This document shows, piece after piece, positions 36,901-47,583 of a DNA stretch of 64,000 nt. Numbering within the stretch: the stretch's first letter is position 1; each line of letters begins with the position of its first letter. A model generated the notes under the pieces. That model did not search any database, was not told the DNA's origin, and worked only from the letters and a program-made list of their open reading frames with translations. A program made the position numbers and the translations under genes. Origin of the DNA: Scleroderma bovista (Eukaryota > Basidiomycota > Agaricomycetes > Boletales > Sclerodermataceae); assembly GCA_037178675.1 (NCBI GenBank), contig JAYMGJ010000440.1, positions 62,001 to 126,000 on the forward strand, read 5' to 3'.

Positions 36901-37305
36901 TCCAATTTTGTCTGTTGAGTTCGAGTGCGGGAATTTTGACCATTTCACTTGTTTGATCCAGTAGGTTCCTTTTCTCCTGGTATTCCTTTCCTTCTGGCTA
37001 GGCAGAGCCAGGGCTCATAACCTATAGAAAGGTGGTGGTCTGCACAGGGAAGGTCTAGCCTAAGGAAGGGAAAAGGAGGAGAACTGTAGGATAACCTCAG
37101 TATGCTGGCAAGCTACTATATATTAGTATGTACCTGTAGGATAACTACAAGGTATCAGTAGGTAGATGTGGTGGTTAGTAGATGGTACTCACCCTCAGTA
37201 TGCTGGCAAGCTACTGAGGGACTATGGTAATAGACTCTACTGTATGTGCGATGAAAGCTTATGTAAGTATATAAACAAACCATAACAGTCTGTTTATCTC
37301 CAACA
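33955..37305 (-). mobile_element. LTR element C1: gag-only, full-length, minus orientation
   Basis: Flanked by the TSD AGGTC. Its LTRs are 33955-34237 and 37023-37305, both 283 bp, starting TGTTGGAGA and ending TTTCTATA on the element strand. I could find no difference between them by eye. The inner edges carry a primer-binding-like GGTTATGAGCCCTGGCTC next to the 5' LTR and a polypurine ATGGGGGAG next to the 3' LTR. Only one ORF region is present (broken, see 34434-36943). There is no protease, reverse transcriptase or integrase, so it must borrow these from an autonomous relative. Confidence 0.85.
34434..36943 (-). pseudogene. gag-like ORF of C1, frameshifted
   Basis: It begins MVKIPALELNRQNWKIY and aligns end to end with the intact ORF of C2 (40809-43244). 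It is split into three frames: 36943 to about 35570, about 35570-35255, and about 35255-34520, with another shift near the C-terminus. The first about 130 residues resemble the Copia-type Gag N-terminal fold (W..Y pattern, then WCNALLCSLFMETIPASIYY). The rest is a long acidic, Thr/Asp/Gly-rich, probably disordered tail. Confidence 0.75.
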
Positions 37306-37696
37306 AGGTCCGGTGAAAATAAAGTCAGGTCCGGATAAAATAAAACAGGTCCGGTGAAAATGCTACAAGGTATAGGATATATTGAGTTCACGGAGAACTC
37401 GCGTCAAGGCAGGGCAGACGGCGAAGTGTAGTAAGAGTGAATGGAGTATAGACCAAGGGTCGTACTTAACGGAAGGTTATCGGCGCGTCCGTGACCGGAG
37501 TAAGTGACGAGTGACCAGAGTTGGGCTAGAGAGCTGCGACGTGACCAGAGTGACCGGATGAGACCCAGAGTTGGACATGGTCGTAACAGTATCCCCCTTT
37601 TAGGGGCCGAACCCATGAGGCCCCAACGAGGCTGTTGTGTGGTCGCCTAACACAATGCGGAGTCCAGAGTGGTTGTCTGAGTACGAATTTTGGATC

Positions 37697-37703
37697 TATA
37701 AAG
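37697..37703 (+). promoter_or_regulatory. TATA box of the antisense gene in A2
   Basis: TATAAAG lies 48 bp upstream of the ATG at 37751. It is conserved in sequence and spacing with the A1 copy (53907-53913). Confidence 0.55.
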
Positions 37704-37750
37704 TTCAGACCGGTTTTGCTTTTACCCCCAGTTTTCTGCCTTCTACCAAC

Positions 37751-40096
37751 ATGTCCGCACCAGCCAAGCCTACCACCCCCGCCGCCACTTCCACTGTCGA
37801 GTCCAAGGACTGGACAAAGGCCACCACACTGGAGCTACTGTCCGGTAGCGAGGACGAGTCGAGCGTTCTCGACGCAAAGGCAAAGGAGCGTCGTCGCCGC
37901 AAGCAGGTGAGGAGAGAGGAGAGACAGCGTCAGGAGGCGGAAGAGAAGAGAGCACGCGAGGAGGCGGAGCGTGCAAAGGCGGAGGCAGAGCGAAAGGCGA
38001 GGGAGGAGGCGGAGCGCAAGGTGCGCGAGCAGGCGGAGAAGGAGAGGGCGGAATCGCAAGCGAGGGCGGAGTCGGAGCAGAGAAAGGCAGCGGAGGTGGC
38101 TGCCAAGCAGAGGGCGGTGGAGGTAGCTGCCAAGCAAAAGGAAACAGCACAGGAGGCGTCAAAGAAGAGAGCAAGGGAGGAACCGGAGGTAAGTCCGGTA
38201 GGAGAGGCCCGGTAGGTTTTATTTTATTCTATTTCTGCTTTTGTTTTGCTGACTGCTTTTGGTAGATGCGTGCGTTGCGCAAAGCATCGCGCAGTGTGCG
38301 AGTGCGACCCGGAGAAGCCAAAACAGTGGGCGTGTCATATCCATACTTTTCCAGTCGCAACTCCGGTCTAACCATGGCCCGCCTGACCTCTCCTTAGGCA
38401 TAGATGCAACTCCGGATCTAGTCCGGCCATCTCCAGCCCTATAGCTGCACTCCAGCTCAACTCCGGTCACTACGTCCATCTCCGCCTCAGGACTAACCCC
38501 TGTCTTCTTACAGACAGATCCGCGGTCTAACTCCTCTGTGTCGGACCTGTACCTACCACTAGTCGCTACTCCGGTTTCAGTCCGGCCACTCCCTTAGCCT
38601 TGTCTGCGACATAGCCCAACTCCGGCTGGTACATCCAACTCCGGCTCAGTTCTGCTCCTGCTCCTGCTCCGCTTCCTCTGTCAGGTCCACCAAAGGCTTA
38701 GGACATTTCCATGTCCAACTCCGGACCTTCCTCCGGCTACTCCGCCCTTCCTCCACTCGCACACTCCCTCCGCTCGTACACTCCCTCCGCTCTTGCACTT
38801 CCTCCGGTCATGCACTTCCTCCGGTCCCACTTCCTCCGGTCCTGGACATCGCTCCGGACTTAACATTAGTTAAGTCCACCTCTGACCCTTACCTGTCCTC
38901 TTCCGACCTAGTTCCCTTGTCCCTGCTTTTCCTCTGTCGTCCCTGTAACTCTAGTTCCCCGTGTCTGCTTCCGCTCCAGTTTATTTTCCTGTCCCTGCTT
39001 TATTTTCTTGTACCTGGTTTATTTTCCTGTCTGCTTCTGCTCCATCCCTTGTCTCGACATTAAGGTGTTTACTTGTCACTGTATATACTCACCTTAGTTT
39101 CATTACTATATAAACTACCATACTCCGGCCTAGTAGTCCTTAGATCAAATCTCGACTAAGATACTCCCCACTCTGTACTACCCATTATGCTCTCCTAATC
39201 CATCTGTTCATCTGAACTCCTGAACTCCGGCCAACTCCGACCTCTGTCCTATCTCGTCCCCTTGGTCCTATGTCCGATCCTAGCAAGTCTCCTACTTGCA
39301 CGAGGGCAAAAGCCACCTCTGTCCCAGACTCGACGCTAGACCTCTCAGGACTTATCCCACCTCTGGGATGTCCTTCGCTCCGGACAAGCTGCGCTCAACT
39401 CCGGACCACTTTCCCGCGGTCCGGACTTACTCCGCAAAAACCCGGACTTACTCCCTGTGCTTCTCTAGTGCCCGGACTTGACTCTCCGCACTAACTAGCA
39501 CCTACTAGTGTCTGGACTTACCTCCTCATTAGTTCCCTGCACCTCTGGACCTCCTAGTAAGATCGTCGAGGAGAACCGGTCTTGACAGGGCGTGCATGAA
39601 GTGCGCCAGCCTCAAGGAGAAGTGCGAGTGGCTGGAGGTGGGGGGTCCCGGTCCGGTAGTGGACAAAGGCAAGGGTAAGGCGGAGGAGAAGGAGATGGTG
39701 ACGTCACTGCCAGGCGGTGAAAAGCGGAAGAAGAAGAAGCTGGCGAAGGTCATCAACAACAACAACGAGGTTGTGGAGGTGGCAGGCCCATCCGGGTCAA
39801 GGTCTGGTTTCAACACCGGGCCTTTCTTGGAGCGGATGGACCGGCTGACAGCTGCGGTGGAGGCGATGACTGGACAGATGGCCCGGATCGCGGACTCCAC
39901 GCGGTCCGTATCCCGGTCCAACGACCAACTCAGCGCCGGCCTCGAAACCTTTTTCGAGGAGTGCTGGTTCTTTACGACAGACTTTACCAGGTCGGAGGAG
40001 GAGAGTGACGAAGAGGTCGATCCAGAGGAGATTGACCAGGAGTTGGAAGGGCTCCAGAAGGACCTGGAGGAGCAAGAAGGTCCTGTGCCAGAGTAG
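37751..40096 (+). pseudogene. antisense Zn2Cys6/coiled-coil gene of A2, interrupted by a solo LTR
   Basis: Exon 1 (37751-38211) encodes MSAPAKPTTPAATS, a conserved DWTKATTLELLSGSEDESS block, and a long Glu/Arg/Ala-rich helix. Intron 38212-38265 (GTAGGT..GGTAG) leads to exon 2, which starts the zinc cluster (CVRCAKHRAVC). A 1,255 bp LTR (38333-39587) splits the cluster before its second CxxC pair, which resumes in frame at 39593. The tail has a Lys-rich patch (KRKKKKL), a conserved helix (FLERMDRLTAAVEAMTGQM) and an acidic end, with TAG at 40094-40096. Apart from the insertion it appears open. The homologue in A1 is intact. No product is expected unless the LTR is spliced out. Confidence 0.8.
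38333..39587. repeat. solo LTR of family B (1,255 bp)
   Basis: Starts TGTCATATCC and ends GGTCTTGACA, with TSD GGGCG on both sides (38328-38332 and 39588-39592). It is packed with CTCCGG motifs. No internal region follows, so it is a solo LTR left by LTR-LTR recombination. A partial relative is at 61159-62283. Confidence 0.85.
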
Positions 40097-40271
40097 GTAG
40101 TCCGGTCCGGCACCTTGTAAATAGAAACTGTACTTTTTTTTTTTTTTTTTTTAGTTATGAAAGGTTTTTTGTTTATAAGAGAAAAGTTGATTGGATTGGA
40201 GAGTGATATTACTTGAGACAGAGTGAAACAGATAGGGGAAACAGATAAAAGAAATGGAGGCGAGAATAATA

Positions 40272-40539
40272 CTACATGGAGGCGAGTGGTCCGGGTTTGT
40301 CCGGGTACCGGACATGATAATCTTCTAGTAGTTCCGTAGCGTTGCCTAGTTCAGTGGCGAGTAGCCAAGACGTTTCTTCGTCAGTTCCTTCGTAACCGGA
40401 CCAACGCACCAAGTAGAGCAACTTGCACGTTTTGCGTTGACGGTCAACCTTGGAATTGAGGATCTCAGCGATCTCGAACTCCGGTTCACCATCTACTTCG
40501 ACCGGTGGCGGAGGAGGTTGTATCCGGTTCGGTATGGTG
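40272..40539 (-). pseudogene. A2 pol C-terminal fragment (chromodomain)
   Basis: The minus strand encodes the chromodomain end of Pol, with LYLVRWSGYEGTDEETSW and the terminus DKPGPLASM before a stop at 40272-40274. It closely matches the end of A1 pol. C2 cut it off from the rest at 40544. Confidence 0.85.
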
Positions 40540-40544
40540 TTGGG

Positions 40545-40728
40545 TGTTGGAGATAAACAGACTGTTATGGTTTGTTTATATACTTACATAAGCTTTCATC
40601 GCACATACAGTAGAGTCTATTACCATAGTCCCTCAGTAGCTTGCCAGACTACTGAGGTTACCTACAGGTCTCCTCCTTTTCCCTTCCTTAGGCTAGACCT
40701 TCCCTGTGCAGACCACCACCTTTCTATA
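40545..40728 (+). repeat. 5' LTR of C2
   Basis: TGTTGGAGA to TTTCTATA, 184 bp. It contains TATATACTTACATAAGC, which could hold a TATA box. Confidence 0.88.
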
Positions 40729-40808
40729 GGTTATGAGCCCTGGCTCTGCCTAGCTAGGAGGAAAGGAAGTAACAGGAGAAAAGGAACCCAGAGGTAAAAA
40801 CAAGTGAA

Positions 40809-43244
40809 ATGGTCAAAATTCCCGAGCTTGCAGAAGATGGTCAAAATTGGAAAATTTACCGCGCGAAATATCTTGAGGTCGCAGCCACCGAAAACTTACT
40901 GAGCATTGTAGCTGGCTTGGAATCGGACGATGGAAGCAAAGACTGGGATCATAGGAACAGGGTGGCTCGTATGCTACTCTATATCACACTCCCACCTCTA
41001 TTCCAATTTCGTATCCGACTCTTGGAGAACGCACGAGAAGTTTTCCGGTACCTCGCATTCTATTTTCGCGACTGTGAACCCATAGCGGACCCCCGCGCGA
41101 AGAAACTCGCGACCTGCGCAAACGAAGCCAAATGTCATCCATCAGCAAAAAGCCCTACGAGCGAGAATGCAGCCATTGGCGCAGAACGGGAAGACCTACC
41201 AACGAAAGCCCTCACTCAAGGCATCGAAGACGTCGACGACAGAATTGTCGGACGCGAAGACCCATGCACGAAAGCTGAAGCTTCGGCGATGGGCAGTAGT
41301 GCCAATAGCGCAGAGACGACACCTGTCGTACTCGAAAGCGTGCCGCACGAAACGCAAAGCGTACCGCAGAACTCACTGCCTCTGACACCAGGCGAGTGCA
41401 AGCAGGAGGTGGCGGACGGCGTCGTGACGGCAGGACACACGAATGGGACGGCCCAGTCGGCCAACCCACCTGAAACGGTTGCGGACATCGACAGGATGGC
41501 CTTGCTGGGCGGAGAACCGGCAGAGAGGGTCTGTGGAGTTGATGAGGGCGACAGGAAGGAGCGCGAACCCCAATCGCGACCCCAACAAGCAGAGTTTTAC
41601 TGCGAAGAAGATCGTCAGCGCAATGGAAACACGAACAGCAACGTACCCAGTGCATACAAACTGCCGCTCGATGGGGAGTGGTCAGTATATGCGAGCGGCG
41701 AGGCGAGAGACCCGAGAGGCAGCGCGAATGCGCCAAATGCAACGCTCGAGCGCGTGCATCGTCCAAGCGAGTTGAGAGGGACCGAGGATGCCAGAGGAGT
41801 CGAGTTGGAGAGCTGCGAGAGGGATACGAGCGAGGGAGCGAGCGTTGACGAGCCGATCACCAAATGCTGCCAGCAATTATGCATGGCGGACACCCCAAAC
41901 GAGTCGGACGTACTCGTAATCGCGTCAATCCAGTCGGAGGAGCCAGACGGCGGTGGAATACCACGCGTGCACCTTCGAGGCGCGAATTGGCGTGCAGGCG
42001 ACACGAATGGTCCCGGACGCGAGACGGATCGGTCGAGGGGCCAGGCGGATGGATGGAGAGGCTGGACGGGCACTCTGGATGTGTCGAACGGCGCTGGAAT
42101 AGCTGGTATGAGCGACGGTGAGGGTGCAGAGATGTACCTGGGTGTTAGGGACGCGAAACGCATCATAAACGCGACGGATGGCATTGGAATCCACACAGAC
42201 GTGTCGAACGGGCACACGGACGTGCCAAGCGTTCAGACGGACGGGATAACCACTGCAGACGCGCCAGAAATCGTCAGCACACCACCAAAGAAGCTAAAAC
42301 CACCAGACTCACCTGTTAGCACCACAAGACGGACTCCCGACGAGCCAAACAGGTGCAGGGACCCAACGGATACGTCCAGCGCCCGTACACACGCGCACTG
42401 CGTTGGGAACGATGTGGAAACGGCTACAAACGGAACGGAAATCGTCAGAACGCGTCAAATGAACGAGAAGACGCGAAACTCACCTAATGCGATCGAAATC
42501 GCGATGCCCACGCCTACTAGTCGATGGAGAAAGGTTAGCCCACACGGTATCGATGTGTACGTACCGTGGAACGCGCCTGTTGAGGTGCTGGGGACCACGA
42601 ATCGACAGATCGTCTTTGGACGACCTGAGAGCGGAGATGAGGCGATTGCGCCGAGGGTCGAGAGCGAGACGGCTGGCGATGGCGACGGCAATGGATACGG
42701 AGGCGACAGAGGCGATGGCGACGTAGACGACACAACGAGCAGTGGCAGCGTTGACTCGACGCGAGTCAATGCAGCACTGCTAGCTGAAGAGAGTCAGCAT
42801 ATGCGCTACAGCCCAAGATCACGACAAAACGACTTACCAATGTCGTCAAGGCCACCCATCCTATCCGAAAGACGTCCATACGGACTCGTCAGGCGTCGAC
42901 AGCAACGCGGCAGGCTCAAGATCAAGCGAATAAACTGCAATCAAGTCAGCCAAACGCCAGAAGTCGAAACGACTTACCTAGGACGCGCACACGCGACGCA
43001 GCCACTCGGGAACGACCCAAACCGTGCCTATGGAGTCTATAGACCCAGGTGTCTATGCGGTCGTATCAAAATCGGACCTACAAACGTCAGTCGAGCGCTG
43101 GAGATCGAGAACACCTACCTTGGACGCGAGAACGCGATGCAGTCGATGCAGAGACCTAGAAAACAAATCAGAAGGGTAAATAAACTTACCTTCGAATCCA
43201 GGATGCCGGGGGAGCGCCGACGCGACAACAGAGACTACGGATGA
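40809..43244 (+). CDS. gag-like protein of non-autonomous LTR element C (811 aa)
   Basis: The ORF begins 80 bp after the 5' LTR, at MVKIPELAEDGQNWKIY. Residues 1-110 look like a Copia-type Gag N-domain: W14 and Y17, YLEVAATENLLSIVAG, WDHRNRVARMLLY, then AREVFRYLAFYF. The next about 550 residues are acidic, low in hydrophobics and rich in Asp, Glu, Thr and Gly, so probably disordered. Near the C-terminus two related modules of about 43 residues occur (GRLKIKRI..TYLGRAHATQ and GRIKIGPT..TYLGRENAMQ), followed by LTFESRMPGERRR. There is no zinc knuckle, protease, RT or integrase. It may assemble particles that another element supplies with enzymes; that role is inferred. Confidence 0.7.
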   Translation: MVKIPELAEDGQNWKIYRAKYLEVAATENLLSIVAGLESDDGSKDWDHRNRVARMLLYITLPPLFQFRIRLLENAREVFRYLAFYFRDCEPIADPRAKKLATCANEAKCHPSAKSPTSENAAIGAEREDLPTKALTQGIEDVDDRIVGREDPCTKAEASAMGSSANSAETTPVVLESVPHETQSVPQNSLPLTPGECKQEVADGVVTAGHTNGTAQSANPPETVADIDRMALLGGEPAERVCGVDEGDRKEREPQSRPQQAEFYCEEDRQRNGNTNSNVPSAYKLPLDGEWSVYASGEARDPRGSANAPNATLERVHRPSELRGTEDARGVELESCERDTSEGASVDEPITKCCQQLCMADTPNESDVLVIASIQSEEPDGGGIPRVHLRGANWRAGDTNGPGRETDRSRGQADGWRGWTGTLDVSNGAGIAGMSDGEGAEMYLGVRDAKRIINATDGIGIHTDVSNGHTDVPSVQTDGITTADAPEIVSTPPKKLKPPDSPVSTTRRTPDEPNRCRDPTDTSSARTHAHCVGNDVETATNGTEIVRTRQMNEKTRNSPNAIEIAMPTPTSRWRKVSPHGIDVYVPWNAPVEVLGTTNRQIVFGRPESGDEAIAPRVESETAGDGDGNGYGGDRGDGDVDDTTSSGSVDSTRVNAALLAEESQHMRYSPRSRQNDLPMSSRPPILSERRPYGLVRRRQQRGRLKIKRINCNQVSQTPEVETTYLGRAHATQPLGNDPNRAYGVYRPRCLCGRIKIGPTNVSRALEIENTYLGRENAMQSMQRPRKQIRRVNKLTFESRMPGERRRDNRDYG

Positions 43245-43440
43245 GACATCCGCGCGCTGCAATCAGCAGGCATATGAGCACGACGCGGAAGTCACTCCAA
43301 ACCTTCGCAACAAGTCTCAAATACTATTCGTATCGGACACATTCATTTGGAACAACATTTTATTGGATATAGCTAAGTACATTCATTGATTACTTTTACT
43401 ATACCTTTCTATCCATTACCCCACTCTGTTTATGGGGGAG

Positions 43441-43624
43441 TGTTGGAGATAAACAGACTGTTATGGTTTGTTTATATACTTACATAAGCTTTCATCGCAC
43501 ATACAGTAGAGTCTATTACCATAGTCCCTCAGTAGCTTGCCAGACTACTGAGGTTACCTACAGGTCTCCTCCTTTTCCCTTCCTTAGGCTAGACCTTCCC
43601 TGTGCAGACCACCACCTTTCTATA
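43441..43624 (+). repeat. 3' LTR of C2
   Basis: 184 bp, identical to 40545-40728 as far as I can see by eye. Confidence 0.88.
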
Positions 43625-46600
43625 TTGGGTATGGCCGGTTCGAGTTGGGAGACATGGAAGATGGGGTGAACTGTGCACATGGAATCTGGAAGACGGAGCG
43701 TAAAAGAGAGGGAGCCTACTTGCGCGATGATAGTGTAGGGCCCCAGGTTCTTCTCTGATAGCTTTTTGGATGGTCGTGTTGACCGGAAGTATTTGGCTTT
43801 CACGTACACTTGGTTGCCAACCTTGAAGTCCGGTGCCAGAGTACGTTTGGCATCAGCCGGACCTTAGTAGCGAAGTTGCGCATTGGCCATTTCTTCTCGA
43901 AGATATTGATGTAGTGACTCGAGGTCGACTGCGTAGTCACGAGCCCGTGCAGAGGTCATATCGCACTCCGGATAGATGGAGATGTTAGGATGATAACCTT
44001 TGTTAGTGAAGAATGGTGAGACTCCGGTGGTAGCACTAGGTGCGTTATTATAAGCAAACTCCGCCAAAGGGAGTAGGTCCGCCCAGTTGTCCTGCTGGTA
44101 GTTGCAGTAGACGCGGAGGTACTGTTCGAGTGTCTGGTTGGATCGCTCTGTCTGGCCATCGCCCTCCGGGTGGTATAGAAAGGTGGTGGTCTGCACAGGG
44201 AAGGTCTAGCCTAAGGAAGGGAGAAGGAGATCTGTAGGTAACCTCAGTATGCTGGCAAGCTACTAATATATTAGATATACCTGTAGGGTAACTACAAGGT
44301 ATCAGTAAGTATGAAGTGGTTAGTAGGAATGTACTCACCCTCAGTATGCTGGCAAGCTACTGAGGGAACTATAGTAATAGTAACTCTACTGTATCTGCGC
44401 TTTATGCTTATGTAAGTATATAAACAAACCATAACAGTCTGTTTATCTCCAACAGGTGGTAACCGGAGGTGAAGTGGAGGCGCATGTCGAGGGCTTTTCC
44501 GAGTGACAGGAAGAAGTGGGAGACGAACTCAGTACCGTGATCTGAAGTGACGTGGGCAGGAACACCGTGCTTGGAGAATACATGGAGTAGAAAGAGCTTC
44601 GCGAGCTCCGGGCTAGTGATGGTGTCGTGAGTAGGAATGAAGATGGCCTGTTTAGAGAGCCTATCTACTATGACCAAGATAGCTGTGAATCCGGTAGAGG
44701 CAGGGAGCTGCTCTATAAAGTCCATGGATATGGAGTTCCAAGGTCTTTCCAGGACAGGGAGCTGTTTTAGTAACCCATAGGGTCGGTGGTGCGGTGTCTT
44801 AGCTCGAGCGCAGGAGGTGCATGACCGGACGTAGTCTTTGACAAAGGTCCTGAGGCCAGGCCAGGTATACTTACGCCGGATTAGTTCCAGAGTCCGGTTT
44901 TGCCCAAAGTGGCCAGAGAGTGGGTGATCATGGTGATACCAGAGTACCCGGAGACGGAGACTGTCCAGGTCTGGTACATAGATGCGACCATCTAGGCGGA
45001 GGAATCCTGCCTCATCTGCGGACCAGCGAGAGTCCGGAGGGTCAGAGAGGTGGATCTGGGCAATGGGATCTGAGGGGAGAGCAGATAAGATGTCGTTGTG
45101 GAGTGTTTCCACGTCCATGATGGCAACTGCTTGACGGAGGACCGGAAACTCTAGAATGGTTGCGCGAAGGGAGTTAGTCAGTTGTTCTTGGGTGAACACC
45201 GGCCTGAGATTTTGTGGATTAACACGGGCGTAGCCACTATCCCCCTCTTTGGGGTAGACGTCCCATCGTCTAGTGAGAGCGTCCGGCTTGGCACCGAGTT
45301 TCCTGGGGCAGAAACGAATGACGAGGTTAAACTGGGAGAGAAATTCAGACCACCGGGCTTGCCGGCGGGAGAGGACTTTGGAGGTAGAGAAATACTCTAG
45401 GTTCTTGTGGTTGGTGACGACATCAATAGGGGAGGTGGAGCCTTCAAGGTAATGGTGCCAGTTCTGGAATGCCTCGAAGATGGCAAGGAGTTCCTTATCG
45501 TGGGTGTCGTAGTTCAGCTCCGGAGCAGTCAAGGTCCGGGAGTAGAATGCTACCGGACGGATCTCTCTGTCGGAGCAAGTGATAGACAGGATACCAGCGA
45601 CCGCATAGTCGGAGGCATCTGTTTCCACGATGATAGGGGTGTCCGGAATAAAGTGAGTGAGTACGGGTGCGGTAGTGAAGGCGTGCTTGAGAGCATTGAA
45701 AGCGCGTCGACAGTCCTCGGAGAAGACCCAAGGAGCATCTTTCCGGGTGAGCCAGGTGAGAGGGACCACAATGTCGGAGTAATTGAAAATGAACCGGTGG
45801 TAGAAGTTGGCGAATCCCAAGAAGGATTGGATGTCCTTTACCTTACGAGGTTCAGGCCAATCGGAGATGGTTTGTATTTTGTCTGGAGACATAGTTAGAC
45901 CTTCAGGGGATAGACGGTAACCAAGATACTCTACTGAGTCCGAGTGGAACTCGCATTTCTCCGGTTTGACGAAGAGGCCATGTAACCGGAGACGGCGGAG
46001 CACCTCCTGGACATGCTGCTGGTGAGACTCCGTATCCTTGGAGTAGATGAGGATGTCATCGAGGTACACGACGATGCAGACATCCAGCATGTCAGCAAAG
46101 ATGGTGTTGACAAAGTGCTGGAACGCTGCAGGGGCGTTAGTGAGGCCAAAGGGCATTACTAACCACTCATAGGACCCATAGTGCGTACGGAAGGCGGTTT
46201 TCCATTCGTCGCCCGGAGAAATCCGGACTAGATGGTACGCGTGCCAGAGGTCGATCTTGGAGTAGATCTTAGCACGGCTGGGGGAGTCCAATAGATCAGA
46301 GATTAGGGGGAGTGGATAGCGATCCTTTTTGGTGATTTTGTTTAGGCCTCTAAAGTCAACGCATAGTCGTAAGGAGCCATCCTTCTTTTTAACGAAAAGG
46401 ACTGGAGCAGCGTGAGAGGAAGCGGTAGGGCGAATGAAACCTGTAGTGAGATTCTCATCGATGAATGTCTGGAGAGCGGAGAGCTCGACTGGAGACAGTG
46501 AGTAAAGGGTTCCCAGGGGTGGTGAAGTACCTTCTTCGAGTTCGATCTTCAAATCGTAATCGCGATGCGGGGGAAGTTCAGAGGCTTTCGCCTTACTGAA

Positions 46601-46815
46601 CACATCCGCATAATCGCGGTATTCCGGAGGGACGATGTCCAAGTCCGGCGGAGTTGATATAGAAGAAGACCGGGCTTTTGCTGAGTCCGCAGGACGCAGC
46701 TGGAGTTGGTACTTCGTGGATCCTTCCAAACTGCACGCACGCACGAATGTGGCTGCGTTGATTAGAGAGATAAGCGGAGGGTTGCAAACCGGAGTGTCGA
46801 CAGATGGCACGAGGC
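43625..46815 (-). pseudogene. A2 pol middle part (protease-RT linker to integrase/C-terminal region)
   Basis: The minus strand carries RT (VVYLDDILIYS near 46080), RNase H (ETDASDYA near 45620), the integrase zinc region (SGHFGQNRTLELI near 44910), the catalytic integrase (SMDFIEQLP near 44720; HPEGDGQTERSNQT near 44150), and the linker VHPIFHVSQLEP near 43650. It is interrupted by solo LTR C3 (44174-44454), and a TAA replaces a Gln codon at 43864-43866. Its N-terminal side is cut by A1 at 46816. It is closely similar to A1 pol but dead. Confidence 0.88.
44174..44454 (-). repeat. solo LTR C3
   Basis: 281 bp, same ends as the C1/C2 LTRs (TATAGAAAGG .. CTCCAACA on the plus strand), with TSD GGTGG at 44169-44173 and 44455-44459. 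It interrupts the integrase region of A2 pol. It resembles the long 283 bp form with several substitutions. Confidence 0.9.
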
Positions 46816-47202
46816 TGTCAAGTCCGGGTCTACTCCGGTAGGGGGTCCGGTCAAGTCCGGACGAGCACGGACGAAGGAAGAGGGCAGAGGGCTGGACGAG
46901 AGATTAGTCCGGCCGGAGTTGGTGACCGCTTGGATTCAACGACAAGGACGACGTGCGTTGATCCCTTGCGTAGGTTCCGGTCAAGGTGATAGAGACGGAG
47001 ACGGAGACGGAGACAGGCAGAGACTGGAGTAGTAACTAAGTTGATTTCAGACTGAGGAGTACAGGATAATCTACAGAGTACTTATACTAAGTGCAAACTA
47101 GGGACGAGTATATACGGTGACAAGTAAACAATCTAATAGCAGACAAGGGACAACCGGAGAAAGTACTAGGTCAGGTCCGATGAAAATAAAGTCAGGTCCG
47201 GT

Positions 47203-47572
47203 GAGATGACCCTAGGCAGAACACCTAAGACCCAACTACACGCAAGACTCTGAGGAGGAATAGGACGCGAGGATCTAGAGCAATAACCCAAGATGAGCTC
47301 GAATGGGGAGCCTCTGGGTGCTGGATTGCACGGTATATATACTACTATACACGAGGGCTACGCGAGGCTATCCATGAGGCTACATGCAGGTAGAAGGCTA
47401 TGTAATGACATCACTGTGGAGCTAAGGCTATGCGTAATGATGTCAAGGGTGGCAGCGTGTACAGCACGAGGTACAGGTCTAGACTAGGTAGATAAGATAG
47501 AGGCTGTACACTAAGATAAGATAAACACTATCTAATCGCAGATTAGATAAGATAAAAAGTTGGACCGTAACA
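47203..47572 (-). repeat. 3' LTR of D
   Basis: Plus-strand ends TGAGATGACC and GGACCGTAACA. It matches 53168-53538 with at least two differences (ATAGGAC/ATATGAC and GCACGG/GCACAG). Confidence 0.9.
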
Positions 47573-47583
47573 CTACTCCCCCC

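Larger units (their letters stand above)
33603..37588 (-). repeat. 3' LTR of A2, split by element C1
   Basis: LTR A starts TGTCAAGTCCGGG and ends CATGGTCGTAACA on the plus strand. Here it runs 33603-33954, is interrupted by C1 (33955-37305) and resumes 37306-37588; the 5 bp AGGTC is duplicated at the insertion (33950-33954 and 37306-37310). Next to 37588 is GTATCCCCCTTTT, on the minus strand an A/G-rich polypurine tract abutting the LTR. Confidence 0.9.
40545..43624 (+). mobile_element. LTR element C2: gag-only, full-length, plus orientation
   Basis: TSD TTGGG at 40540-40544 and 43625-43629. The LTRs 40545-40728 and 43441-43624 are both 184 bp and look identical. A primer-binding-like GGTTATGAGCCCTGGCTC follows the 5' LTR, and ATGGGGGAG abuts the 3' LTR. 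The single internal ORF is intact. The LTRs are 99 bp shorter than those of C1 because one segment between two GTAGCTTGCCAG repeats is absent. It interrupts A2 pol. Confidence 0.88.

Noticed and set aside
37751..38211. Glu/Arg/Ala-rich helix as a host caldesmon- or TolA-like protein
   Set aside because: Such low-complexity helices match many unrelated proteins. The context inside two A elements shows it is part of the element's antisense gene.
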